From contig NC_030819.1 in the NCBI RefSeq assembly GCF_001704415.2, forward strand, positions 32,854,575 to 32,918,574: a DNA stretch of 64,000 bases. Direction: 5' to 3'. Under the pieces are notes generated by a model. The model ran no database searches, was not told where the DNA came from, and saw only the letters and a list, made by a program, of their open reading frames with translations. The stretch comes from Capra hircus (lineage: Eukaryota > Chordata > Mammalia > Artiodactyla > Bovidae). The translations under genes and the position numbers were made by a program. This document shows, one piece after another, positions 34,503 through 45,270 of this stretch (position 1 is its first letter; each line of letters begins with the position of its first letter).

Positions 34503-34887
34503 ATAAATTTTGTATTTTAAATACTATTTACAATTTAATTATGTAGAATTGGGGGGAAAGCAAAGAATATAAATAACTAGAATGGAATTTTATTTTGTTC
34601 CATTCTTTTACAAGAAGAACACAAATTAAATTAAGCTGACGTCAGGATCATGTTAAGAAAAGGACACATAAGAGAAGTAATGTCATGCTCTATAATTCTT
34701 CTCTCTACTGTCAGCAAAGGACTATATAATGACAAGTATTATTCAAAGGGCATAGAAAACCCCAAAGTGCCTTTTAAATAAAAGACATTAAATTAAAATC
34801 AGTACAGTTTTTTTTCCAATATGTGGCTCCATTATGGAAATATGGAAATAATACAAGAAACATGGCTGAAAATGTATACTTTAGTCT

Positions 34888-34890
<3 letters not shown>
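34503..34890. other. Unassigned AT-rich DNA
   Basis: No gene or repeat is recognised. Confidence 0.4.
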
Positions 34891-34923
<33 letters not shown>

Positions 34924-35038
34924 CACTCAGTTGTGTCCAACTCTTTGTGACCCCATGGACTGTAGCCCACCAGGTTCCTCTGTCCTTAAAATTCTCCAAG
35001 CAAGCATACTGGAGTGGGTTGCCATTCCCTCTTCCAGG
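34891..35038 (-). mobile_element. (TG)n joined to Bov-A SINE fragment
   Basis: An uninterrupted (TG)n at 34891-34919 leads into antisense Bov-A (TCACTCAGTTGTGTCCAACT to GCCATTCCCTCTTCCAGG). The dinucleotide run sits at the SINE 3' end, like the (CA)n tail at 23955, so it probably grew from the SINE tail. No tRNA head. Confidence 0.9.
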
Positions 35039-35109
35039 TTAGGATTACTACTTCTTGATAATTATAGTTAATTTTTTTCAATCTGCTTTTTCTAGCTATT
35101 CTTTAAAAA

Positions 35110-35440
35110 AAAAAAAAAGAACTAATTTTAGGGATCTTACGTAAAGTATTTTGTGTCCAGACTTCAGTGTGCTCCCCTTTTTTCACTTAACATTATATCA
35201 TGTTTTTCATTCTATTCAAAAACATTTTTAATTGCTACATGTTATTTGTTTAAGTGTAAAGACAACAAATTTCTTAATTCTTCCTCTATATTTTGACTTA
35301 TACTTTGTTTCCTGTAACAAAATAACTGTTTATTATGTCATACATGATAAATATCTTTAGACACATTTTTTTTAAATTTCCTAATAATACACTCTCAAAA
35401 GTGAAATTTTTGGGTCACAGAGATGTTTTAAGTGTTTATG
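35110..35440 (-). mobile_element. Old LINE-like sequence
   Basis: TTTTCACTTAACATTATATC, TTTTTAATTGCTACATG and GTGAAATTTTTGGGTCACAG resemble the antisense of an old L1-type 3' region. Highly diverged. Confidence 0.35.
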
Positions 35441-35519
35441 TATTGAAAGTAACTTAGCATAGTAAGATGAATATACATCTTAATTGAAATACAGAGACGG
35501 GAGCTCTAATCCCAACAGT

Positions 35520-35640
35520 TTTTCTAAATTAGTTGGTAACGTTGCTCAAATGAGATAACTTTTCTGGTCCTCAGTTTCCTTACTTGTAGCATAAAGATGG
35601 CTGAACTAAATTATTTTAGAGTTTTAGGGTTCCTACTGTG
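35520..35640 (+). mobile_element. MIR-like fragment
   Basis: GAGATAACTTTTCTGGTCCT and CAGTTTCCTTACTTGTAGCA with AAAGATGG fit the MIR core in sense. Confidence 0.5.
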
Positions 35641-36210
35641 GTTATCTATGACTGCATAATAAATTATCTCAAAACAACAATCACTACTCTTTCTCTTGAT
35701 TCTGTGGGTTGACTGGGACTCAGCTGTATGGTTCTTCTTCTGGTCTTGCTTGTAGTTCCTTAGGCGACTTTAGTCAGATGGTGGCTCCATATTCCATGTC
35801 AAAGATGGAATGTCCAGAATGGCTTGACTAATGTGCCTGGCAGAGACAGCTGGGCTTAGCTGGGATGCTGGGGCAGCTGGATGTTTTTCTTTCCCTCTCT
35901 GTCTCTCTCTATCATTTTTATCTCTGTCTCTAGTTTTCTATTTCCACACAGACTCAGTGTGTCTCCTCTTCATATATGCTTTCTATATAGTATCTTCAGG
36001 TATATATATATATCTTCTTCAGAAAAATATGACCTGTTACACAATCACTCAGACTTTCAGAAGTGCAAACACTTTTTACTTCCACTGTATTATATTGAAA
36101 AATCAAGTCTATCAGCCCAGCCTCAATATGAAGGGGACGGTATGAGGTCATAAATATTGGGAAGCATAGTTCATTAGAAGCCATCTTTGGTGAGTGAATA
36201 CCACACAAAA
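35640..36210 (-). mobile_element. Old LTR-type (MaLR-like) repeat
   Basis: GACTGCATAATAAATTATCT with CAAAACAACAATCACTACTC, GGGTTGACTGGGACTCAGCT, and far right GAAGCCATCTTTGGTGAGTG with AATACCACAC frame an old repeat of the same general type as 16668-17235. A (TA)n lies at about 36000-36012. The overlapping frames inside (35831-36153) are incidental. Confidence 0.42.
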
Positions 36211-37443
36211 TGTGATGGGAACCATGTCCTCAGAGCTCTCAGATATTAATTGTATGAAAGTTTGTAATCCATAGATAGCAAGTACTATGATAGTCTATGT
36301 ATAGCAGTAAAGACAGTGTGGTGGTCTGTATTGCCAAAGATGCTCATTTCACCAGAACACTCAATTCTCAACCCTTCTGGGGGTGGGAGGAGTGCACTCT
36401 GTAATTTTCTCCAAATAATTGCACTATGTTCTTTTTGCTGACAGCTCACATGTCAGCCCTCAGAGGCACAGAATACATAAATAGACGACGCTACCCATAC
36501 CCTCCCCCAAGGAGAGTACCTGGGAGGAGATTCAGCCTGTCTGAGAGAAAGTGTTTCCTCATGTGGAGTTTACAGGAAGGTAAATCTGACTGGATTTTAC
36601 TTATACTCCATATGATTGGGGAAATCAGAAAGAGATTAACCAAAAATGAGTCCCCAGAGTAATGGAAAATGAATCAGCTTTGCTTGGCCTCTTCTAATAA
36701 AAGATAAAAATCCTTTCAATAGATTGGTTTTGTTACTTGATAGCTAACTATGTACACACAGTTCAACAGAATTAAGACTGCCAGGCTGTGATAAAACCAA
36801 ATAACCATTGTTACAAACAGAGAGCAGAGCCAGACTCAATAGTATTTTATTAATCTTTGATGCCAATTACACAAGCTTGAGGAGAATATGCTTTTTCTCC
36901 CATGCTATGGAAAATGTCAGCTCTTTATTAAGTCTACCTCTTAAAACTTAAACATTTGCTCTTTCTCCCCACTGCCTAACAGTGAGAGCTAAAGCTTCTG
37001 GAGAATTTTATTTATTTACATGGCATTTGTCTTGACGTTTCCCCAGTAATAATACATAGTAACAGAGACAGATGAGAGTTCTGTATCATCCTTTCCCTTA
37101 GGGCAAACCAGGCACAAATAGACCTCTAAAGAAAAAAATCCACCAAGCAGGACAATAAATAATGGGGCATAAAATGGGGAAAATAGTTTCCAAGTACAAT
37201 CTTTAAAAAATACAGAACAGACACTATGCTACCCAAAGAGAAGGGAAGCCTCTTCAACTTTCACATTTTACAGTAGGTTTTAGCTTCATTACTAGATCCT
37301 TTCCCACTGACCAGGTTCTAAATTTTTTAAGGTTTCATGAAATTGCAATGACTTCTACGGTGCTTGATTAATAAAATGGTACTTATTCCTAAGTAGTAGT
37401 TGAATTATACAGAGATTTTTAAACAAAATATAAATATGATTGT
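36211..37443. other. Unassigned DNA
   Basis: No confident repeat. A 78-codon frame (36426-36662) has an arginine- and proline-rich middle but no domain. The rest is AT-rich. Confidence 0.4.
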
Positions 37444-39277
37444 TCAGCTCAGTTCAGTTCAGTCGCTCAGTCGTGTCCGACTCTTTGTGACCCCATGAAT
37501 CGCAGCACACCAGGCCTCCCTGTCCATCACCAACTCCCAGAGTTCACTCAGACTCACGTCCATCGAGTCAGTGATGCCATTCAGCCATCTCATCCTCTGT
37601 TGTCCTCTTCTCCTCCTGCCCCAAAGCCCTCCCAGCATCAGAGTCTTTTCCAATGAGTCAGCTCTTCTCATGAGGTGGACAAAGTACTGGAGTTTCAGCT
37701 TTAGCATCATTCCTTCCAAAGAAATGCCAGGGCTGATCTCCTTCAGAATGGACTGGTTGGATCTCCTGGCAGTCCTAGGGACTCTCAAGAGTCTTCTCCA
37801 ACACCACAGTTCAAAAGCATCAATTCTTCGGCGCTCAGCCTTCTTCACAGTCCAACTCTCACATCCATACATGACCACAGGAAAAACCATAGCCTTGACT
37901 AGACCGACCTTAGTCAGCAAAGTAATCTCTCTGCTTTTGAATATGCTGTCTAGGTTGGTCATAACTTTTCTTCCAAGGAGTAAGCGTCTTTTAATTTCAT
38001 GGCTGCAGTTACCATCTGCAGTGATTTTGGAGCCCCCAAAAATAAAGTCTGACACTGTTTCCCCATCTATTTCCCATGAAGTGATGGGACCAGATGCCGC
38101 GATTTTCTTTTTCTGAATGTTGAGCTTTAAGCCAACTTTTTCGCTCTCCTCTTTCACTTTCATCAAGAGGCTTTTTAGTTCCTCTGCACTTTCTGCCATA
38201 AGGGTGGTGTCATCTGCATATCTGAGATATTGATATTTCTCCTGGCAATCTTGATTCCAGCTTGTGTTTCTTCCAGCCCAGCATTTCTCATGATGTCCTC
38301 TGCATGGAAGTTAAATAAGCAGGGTGACAATATACAGCCTTGACGTACTCCTTTTCCTATTTGGAACCAGTCTGTTGTTCCATGTCCAGTTCGAACTGTT
38401 GCTTCCTGACCTGCATACAGATTTCTCAGGAGGCAGGTCAGGTGGTCTGGTATTCCCATCTCTTGAGAATTTTCCTCAGTTTATTGTGATCCACACAGTC
38501 AAAGGCTTTGGCATAGTCAATAAAGCAGAAATAGATGTTTTCCTGGAACTCTCTTGCTTTTTCCATGATCCAGCGGATGTTGGCAATTTGATCTCTGGTT
38601 CCTCTGCCTTTTCTAAAACCAGCTTGAACATCAGGAAGCTCACGGTTCACATATTGCTGAAGCCTGGCTTGGAGAATTTTGAGCATTATTTTACTAGCGA
38701 GTGAGATGAGTGCAATTGTGCAGTAGTTTGAGCATTCTTTGGCATTGCCTTTCTTTGGGATTGGAATGAAAACTGACCTTTTCCAGTCCTGTGGCCACTG
38801 CTGAGTTTTCCAAACTTGCTGGCATATGGAGTGCAGCACTTTCACAGCATCATCTTTCAGGATTTGAAATAGCTCAACTGCAATTCCATCACCTCCACTA
38901 GCTTTGTTCGTAGTGATGCTTTCTAAGGCCCACTTGACTTCATATTCCAAGATGTCTGGCTCTAGATGAGTGATCACACCATCGTGATTATCTGGGTTGT
39001 GAAGATCCTTTTTGTACAGTTCTTCTGTGTATTCTTGCCACCTCTTCTTAATATCTTCTGCTTCTGTTAGGTCCATACCATTTCTGTCCTTTATCAAGCC
39101 CATGTTTGCATGAAATGTTCCCTTGGTATCTCTAATTTTCTTGAAGAGATCTCTAGTCTTTCCCATTCTGTTGTTTTCCTCTATTTCTTTGCATTGATCA
39201 CTGAAGAAGGCTTTCTTATCTCTTCTTGCTATTCTTTGGAACTCTGCATTCAGATGCTTAGATCTTTCCTTTTCTCC
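37444..39277 (-). mobile_element. BovB LINE copy 2, 5'-truncated (~1.83 kb)
   Basis: Antisense tail repeats (GTTCAGCTCAGTTCAGTTCA) at 37444 and continuous BovB order to AGATCTTTCCTTTTCTCC at 39277, where non-BovB DNA begins. The endonuclease is absent. It is a direct repeat of copy 1 about 7.5 kb away. Confidence 0.97.
37459..39166 (-). pseudogene. BovB reverse transcriptase relic (copy 2)
   Basis: Three minus-strand blocks remain. 39166-38438 (242 codons) carries the fingers and palm, including ASGGDGIAVELF, RSVFIPIPKKGNAKECSNY, ELPDVQAGFRKGRGTRDQ and FIDYAKAFDCVDH. 38459-38175 carries GHGTTDWFQIGKGVRQGC. 38199-37459 (246 codons) carries the thumb and C-terminus with VMYGCESWTVKKAE. The YADD codons are intact at 38209-38220, but a one-base deletion just upstream (GAGATATTG where copies have GAGGTTATTG) puts them out of frame with the palm. 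These are among the longest surviving frames in the window, but two frame breaks and the lack of the endonuclease rule out autonomous activity. Confidence 0.93.
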
Positions 39278-39485
39278 AAGCCACGTTTATTTCCTAACAA
39301 GAAATTAAACATTTATTCAACAAATATCTTAGGAATGTCAGCTCTATACCAGACACCATGCTAGGTCATAGGATGACATGAGGGAGCAAGATACTGTTTC
39401 TTCCTCGAGGAAACGTCACTGTGGTGGAGGTAATAGACCAGCAAGCTGGCTAGAGTCCAAATAAGTGGTATCTAGTCCCTCTAAG

Positions 39486-39698
39486 GGCTTCCCAGGTGGC
39501 CCTAGTGGTAAAGAACCAGCCTGCCAATGCAAGAGCTTCAGGAGACATAGGTTCAATCCCTGAGTCAGGAAGATCCCCTGGAGGAGTCATGGCAACCCAC
39601 TACAGCATTCTTGCCTGGAGAATCCCATGGACAGAGGAGTCTGGCAGGGTACAGTCCACAGGTTCATCAAGAGAAGAGCAGGACTGAAGTGACTTAGC
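39486..39698 (+). mobile_element. Bov-tA SINE with target duplication
   Basis: GGCTTCCCAGGTGGCCCTAG head, B-box GTTCAATCCC, body, end GACTGAAGTGACTTAGC. Flanks AGTCCCTCTAAG (39474-39485) and AGTCCATCTAAAG (39699-39711). Confidence 0.94.
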
Positions 39699-39830
39699 AG
39701 TCCATCTAAAGATTCAGGGAAGGATATTAAGAAATAAAATTTAGGCTGAGATAGGAAAGATGCAGAGAAGTTGGTCAAGGAAAGAGCAAGGGTTGTATAA
39801 TAGGATTCTGCAGAAAAAGAACATTATATT

Positions 39831-40285
39831 GAGTGGGCCAAAAATTTCATTTGATTCTCCCCTAAGATGACAGTAGTAGCATTTAGTTGTCTTTAACTTC
39901 ATCCAAAATAATTTCGTTAGATTGTATTAGGATAGCTATCATATCAGCATGCATTAAATAACTTGTCAAAATTGGTTCATTTTTGTGTAACCATTTTAAT
40001 ATTGAAGATGGAAGAAAAAAAGCAATATTTTTGGCATATTACACTTTATTATTTCAACAAAGATAAAACCACAGCTGAAACACACAAAAAAGATTTGTGC
40101 AGTGTATGGAGAAGGAGCTGTGACTGATTAAAGTGTCAAAAGTGGCTTTTGAAGATTTACGCTGGAAATTCCTTGCTAAACAATGCTCCCAGGTCAGATA
40201 TACCAGCTGAAGTTGATAAAATTCAAATCAAGACATTAATTGAAAATAATCAATGTTATATCATGCAAAAGATAATTTTTTTTGA
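39831..40285 (+). mobile_element. Mariner-type DNA transposon, 5' fragment
   Basis: The left end GAGTGGGCCAAAAATTTCAT resembles the terminal inverted repeat of mammalian mariner elements (GGTTGGCCAAAAAGTTC type). The rest follows the order of a mariner leader and the start of its transposase. The right part, including the catalytic domain and right terminus, is missing. Confidence 0.75.
40008..40285 (+). pseudogene. Mariner transposase N-terminal relic
   Basis: Transposase of this family binds the terminal repeats through an N-terminal helix-turn-helix and cuts with a DD34D triad. From ATG 40008 the frame reads MEEKKQYFWHITLYYFNKDK, then shifts; a second frame gives KKICAVYGEGAVTD followed by a stop and the relic of the RTCQKWF-like helix. 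Sequence recognisable as transposase ends near 40285, before any catalytic aspartate. Clearly dead. Confidence 0.72.
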
Positions 40286-40309
40286 AGTCATAGACAACCA
40301 TACAAACAC

Positions 40310-40810
40310 ACATCTTAGCGTATATTGAGAGATTTACTATAAGGAGCTAACTCATATGATTTTAGAGGTAGACAAGTCCCAAAACCTGAAGTTGGTGATT
40401 GGAGACCCAAGAACCAATAATGTAGTTCCAGTCCATGCCTGGAGGCCTGAGAACCAGGATAGCCCATCTACATTCCAGTTAAGAAGCTAGCAGGCTCTAG
40501 ACACAAAAAGAATGGATATTTCAGTTTGAGTCTAGAAGCAGGAAAGGACTAGTATCTCATTTCAACAAATCAGGCAAGAGGAGTGGCCTCTTCCTTGAAA
40601 CACAGCCACTTTGTGGGTTCAGACCTTCAACTGATTGGATGAGGCCCACCCACATTAGGGAAAACAATCTGCTTTACTCACAAACTCAAATGTTAATCTC
40701 ATCTAAAAGCACCCTCCCAGACACATGCAGAATAGTATTTGGTCAAATATCTGGACACCTCATGACCCAGTCAAGTTGACACATAAAATGAACCATCAGA
40801 GAGGTATTAT
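40310..40810. mobile_element. Old mammalian interspersed repeat, family not assigned
   Basis: TTGAGAGATTTACTATAAGG with AGCTAACTCATATGATT, GAAGTTGGTGATTGGAGACC, CCTTCAACTGATTGGATGAG with GCCCACCCACATTAGGG, and CCCAGTCAAGTTGACACATA with AAATGAACCATCA mark a known old repeat class (LTR or L1 3'UTR). I cannot name the family safely. Confidence 0.55.
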
Positions 40811-41117
40811 GGTAGAGCAAAACAAGGAGGCTGGGTCGGGGGTGGGACTGGTCCTCAGGGAGGAGGTTTTTAAGAAAAGAAGCAGCAATTGTAAATGCCT
40901 TAAGGGCTAAAGGTGGTACTAGAAGTCCTCTAGACTTTGGGCATCAGAAGCTAACACTTAGCAGTTTATAAATTTTTCACAATATTCAATTCTATGCTAA
41001 GACTGAGAAAAGAAATCACATATGCTGCAAAAGCCCTAAACATCTTACTCATGCCCTTCAGCTTTTGTATCTTGTAAGTGTGACTTGTGTTTCACCAGCT
41101 TGTCCCCTACCTGCTCC
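40811..41117. other. Unassigned DNA
   Basis: No repeat or gene is recognised. Confidence 0.4.
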
Positions 41118-41132
41118 TGAAGGGTCTTTCAG

Positions 41133-41769
41133 CTCTGTTCAGTTCAGTTCAGTTCAGTTCAGTTCAATCGCTCAGTCATGTCCATCTATTTGTGACCCCA
41201 TGAATCGCAGCACACCAGGCCTCCCTGTCCATCACCAACTCCTGGAGTTCACTCAAACTCACATCCATTGAGTCGGTGATGCCATCCAGCTATCTCATCC
41301 TCTGTCATCCCCTTTTCCTCCTGCCCCCAATCCCTCCCAGCATCAAAGTCTTTCCCAATGAGTCAACTCTTCACATGAGGTGGCCAAAGTACTGGAGTTT
41401 CAGCTTTAGCATCATTCCTTCCAAAGAATACCTAGGACTGATCTCCTTTATAATGGACTGGTTGAATCTCCTTGTAGTCCAAGGGACTCTCAAGAGTCTT
41501 CTCCAACACCACAGTCCAAAATCATCAATTCTTTGGCACTCAGCTTTCTTCATAGTCCAACTCTTGCATCCATACATGACCACTAGAAAAACCATAGCCT
41601 TGACTAGATGGACCTTTGTTGGCAAAGTAATGTCTCTGCTTTTCAATGTGCCATCTAGGTTGGTCATAATTTTTCTTCCAAGGAGTAAGCGTCTTTTAAT
41701 TTCATGCACTCATCTCACACGCTAGTAAAGTACTGCTCAAAATTCTCCAAGCCAGGCTTCAGCAATACG
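41133..41769 (-). mobile_element. BovB LINE with 5' inversion (twin priming)
   Basis: 41133-41706 is antisense BovB 3' sequence opening with six GTTCA repeats; its minus frame 41709-41371 keeps VMYGCKSWTMKKAE. 41707-41769 is BovB RT sequence in the opposite (sense) direction, from ~0.65 kb further 5' in the element. TGAAGGGTCTTTCAG (41118-41132) and TGAAGGGCCTTTAG (41770-41783) bound the whole as one insertion. Confidence 0.9.
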
Positions 41770-41783
41770 TGAAGGGCCTTTAG

Positions 41784-43120
41784 TTTTCCATAAAGCCCAT
41801 CCAGTATAGTTATTTCCAAAAATCCTTAGAGGAGATTAAAACTGCCTACATAGATTGGTGTTTCTAACCAGGGATGATTTTGTTCCCCAGGGGACATTAG
41901 GCTCCCTAGCTAATAAGACATTCAGTTTTTCCACTTGGAGAAGGTGCTACTAGCATCTCTCCAGTAGAAGCCAGGGATGCAGCTAAATTCTCTTCAATAT
42001 ATAGGATGCCCCAATCCCAGAGAACTGCCTAATCCTCAAGAGTCAATAGACAAGTGCTATTGGTCATCACTAGGACTTCTGGGTGATCAGCCAGGTCTAG
42101 ACATGGAGCCTCTTCTTATCTAATACCCCACCTATAAGATTGTTTGGAACGGCTCCACAAGTGCCCAGGACTACAGGGCCTCACGTGCTTTGGGGGTGAC
42201 TTTAACAGAAGAGTTGCAGAAGCATTCATCACTGAGACTTTTATGCCACTGTACTCTTCTTGCCTTGACTTCCTCCAACAGAGTCCATAGCCTTTGCCAC
42301 AGTGGAGGTGCTTGGCCTGAGTACCTCCAACCCTCACCAGCAGTGTCTCCCAGTGTACACCAAGATGTACAATAATAATTAGCCCTCAAGGACATCCTTA
42401 GAAGATTCTGTTCTTTATAGACATTTTTTTAAATTTATTCCTAAAGCAAACCAGTAAGTTTTCAAATAAAGCTATTAACACTGAGAAAAGTCAAGAAACT
42501 TTCCCAACTTGTACTGCCAACTGAAAAAAAAAAAAAAAATCTGCAATTTTAATTAGAACCAGTTCTCTCTGACTCCTAAACTGTGTTCTCATAAATGAAC
42601 TAAACTGCATGAAAATCAGACAGGTGACCAACCTCCACCCTTGACTGTGGCTTTGCCCTGTGTCCATAATGAGACCCTTCTTACATTCTCTGTTTTCTCA
42701 CCCTAAAAGAGATCCAGCTTAACAAAACATGAGCAAATAATGTAACTTTGGGGGAAAATAGGGAAATTTTTTTCAGTGTAAAATTTTTTAAATTTTATTT
42801 AATCTACATGTATTCTTTCTTCAAGGCCCCTTTCCAATCCAAGTTTCTCTCCATCTCCTCAATTCTACTTCCATCTGCCAAGACACATAACACACAAAAT
42901 CATTTCTTGTTGTACTAAACAACTCGGCTTTCACTCTTGGTTTGGGAACCCCAACTAGTTACAAAAAAAAAAAAAGAAAAGGAAAGGAAATCAGAAGTTA
43001 GCTGTTCTTTTCCACCTTAAAAGTTATGTTATCTATTGTTTCTTAAGACTGTGTCTTGGGGGTTTCTATCTCAGAACTTGTATCAAAACCATCATTGAAA
43101 AAAAAAAAAAAATCCCAGCC
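41784..43120. other. Unassigned DNA
   Basis: No ruminant SINE or LINE is seen. Homopolymer A runs lie near 42525 and 42961. Overlapping frames on both strands at 42116-42395 have no domain. Confidence 0.4.
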
Positions 43121-43123
43121 TAG

Positions 43124-43168
43124 GGAATAGGGATTCCTATTCCTATTCCTATTCCTTGAGGGAATAGG
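43124..43168. repeat. (TTCCTA)n flanked by inverted GGAATAGG
   Basis: Four TTCCTA-type units (43133-43158) are flanked on both sides by GGAATAGG (43124-43131 and 43161-43168), which is the complement of the repeat unit. The block can fold back on itself. Confidence 0.85.
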
Positions 43169-43549
43169 GTTCTATTGCTAAGAAAATAAACATTCTCTGT
43201 CATTAAAACATCCATAATTTAACCAGCCTTTGAATTAACCTTTAAGATTCCCTCTACTTGGGTAAAATAGCCTTAAGTAATAATGATAGTCATATGAACT
43301 AGCCCTCAGATGTGTCAGGCATTAAATTAATTCATTCATTGAATAAACTGGTCAACAAAGTACAGTCCAGCAGCCAAATCTGGTCCATTGCATGTACGGC
43401 CTACAAGCCATATATATAAGAATGGCTTTTAAATGTTTAAATATTTTCATTTTAAATAGTTAAATAAATATTTTCATTTAAATAGTTACGCCATTATCCA
43501 CATACCATCCTCAATTCTGCCTCTTGGCCAGTACCTGATGTAAGTCAAC

Positions 43550-43735
43550 CATTGTGTGAAGTAGAAACTGTCACTATTCCCATTTTGTGGACAAGAATAC
43601 TAAGGCTTGGGGTGATTTATTAAGTGGAGGTTAAGTGACTTATCAGTGGCCACATATGTGGAAAGTGGCAAATTCAGGATTCCAATGTACATCTTTTCAT
43701 TCCAAAATCACCACTTCTAGCCACCATAGTAATCC
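43550..43735 (-). mobile_element. MIR SINE
   Basis: CACTATTCCCATTTTGTGGA, TACTAAGGCTTGGGGTGATT, GGTTAAGTGACTTATCAGTG with GCCACAT, and GTGGCAAATTCAGGATTCCA match the antisense MIR core from end to end. Confidence 0.8.
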
Positions 43736-44260
43736 AGTGTCCCGGAGCCAAGAGCCTGTCTATTTTAGTAAAGTGAAACATAATTTGAAGCAAGAGGTCG
43801 TCTTTGCTGAAGCTCTGATTGGGCAGCCCGCCGTCATCCCAGGGCAGCACCACCAATGTGATCGTCTGCAGGTGCCCACAGCAGCACGTGCCAGGCTCAT
43901 CATCCTGTCACATGGGTTTCTGCACCCAGCGGAGAGAGAACCTCATTCCCAGAAATCAAGAAGAAACAAAGAAGCATTCCTCATGCTCTGGTCTCACAAA
44001 CTTCCTACCGAAACAGCCCCACCTCCCTTGTTGAAAGCGGACTTGGCCGCATGAGCACCCGAGTCAGGAGATAAATGGATAAAGCCAGATAGCCTGCTGA
44101 ATTTGGAATTGTCCCTCTCTGCTGAAAGTGAAAGCTTTTTTTTTTTTTTTTTTTTTTTAAACGAAGTCTCTTGTCCGCCCGTGGGGAGTCCTTTCTCAGG
44201 AAGTTCTCCAGCCCCTCCACCAGGTTCAGACACAAAACACAGCACAGGGCTGGGCTGAAA
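43736..44260. other. GC-richer non-repeat segment with poly(T)
   Basis: The composition is richer in G+C than the surroundings and no repeat family is recognised, apart from a 23-T run at 44136-44158. The plus frame 43635-44054 (139 codons) begins inside the MIR upstream, so it is probably chance. It could be unique or conserved non-coding DNA. Confidence 0.4.
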
Positions 44261-45270
44261 GAGCCAAGCTTGGATCCCGCTATATATATATTTTTTAATA
44301 TATATTTATGTAAGAACTAAGGAAATATCAGGGAAGTGTGACAAATCAGCATGTATATCAGAGACTATAATGATAGACTCCAGCCCATTATTTTTGTTTT
44401 TTGCCTTTCCCTATAGAGGTAAATAAAAAAACACATTTCTGTTTACTTCAGAGGAAGCTCTTTATGAAATAAGACTCATCCTCAAATAGTCCTTTCTCCA
44501 TAGTCACAAGGTTGTCCCAAAGACATGACATAAAATACTACTTCTGACCATGATTCTGTACTGCTTGAAAGTTCAAACCCTAGCACTGTGGTTCTGAAAC
44601 AATTCAACCCTTCTGTTTCCTTTTGTGTAAAGTGGGACAGTAACAGTGCCTGCCTTACTGGTCATTGTGATGATTATAAATGTAAAACACTCAGAATCAG
44701 AAACATATGGCACTAACTATGCCAATAAATGCATCTTACCCATCAAATATACCATACAGCTTCCACATTTCAGGACAAAAATGAGACTTTCCCACAATTT
44801 TCACTTAGTGTTCAATTTCCATTATATTCAATTATGTTTTTCTGAGACAGAGAAGTATACTAGGTTCTGTAAAATATATAATAATGCTCAGTATGAGCTC
44901 TGAAAGGACATTAAAGAAAAAGTGCTTAAAAAGAAGTCTTTAGAAAGCATATTTTGGAAAGAATCAGCTATTATAATGATATAAAGCTATGTGAGATGCA
45001 CTGTAATTTTCCATCTTTAGAAATTTCAAAGCACATTATATTTTGACACAAGCTTGGTAAAGCTTCCTCTCCCCTCTCATGCTTTTTTTCCAAGTAATTA
45101 TGGACTCCGACTTCTTTTCTATTAGTATAATTTAAAATATCAAGCTATAAAACAAAAATAATAGGACTGAGTTTCTTTGGATCCTCTGAACTTTTTCATT
45201 AAAGATGGATAATAAGACAAAAGAATTACAAAGACAGAAAATCACTGACTGAGAAAAGCCTGAATGTGCT
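44261..45270. other. Unassigned AT-rich DNA with one MIR fragment
   Basis: (TA)n-like sequence at 44280-44310; a MIR fragment at 44585-44700 is listed separately. An 85-codon frame at 44646-44903 overlaps the MIR and has no domain. Confidence 0.4.
44585..44700 (+). mobile_element. MIR SINE fragment
   Basis: CTGTTTCCTTTTGTGTAAAG with TGGGACAGTAACAGTGCCTG and TTGTGATGATTATAAATGTA matches the MIR core in sense. Confidence 0.6.

Noticed and set aside
37571..38116. Long plus-strand frame (181 codons) and similar ones at 30084, 41276, 54222 and 57320
   Set aside because: These are antisense shadows of the BovB C-terminal coding sequence; they recur in every copy because the sense sequence is conserved.
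41137..41168. Short regular GTTCA repeats resembling a repeat array
   Set aside because: They are the BovB 3' terminal repeat; no spacers exist, so this is not a CRISPR array or telomere.
43635..44054. 139-codon open frame
   Set aside because: Its first third is a MIR SINE, no domain is visible, and no splice or promoter context supports it.
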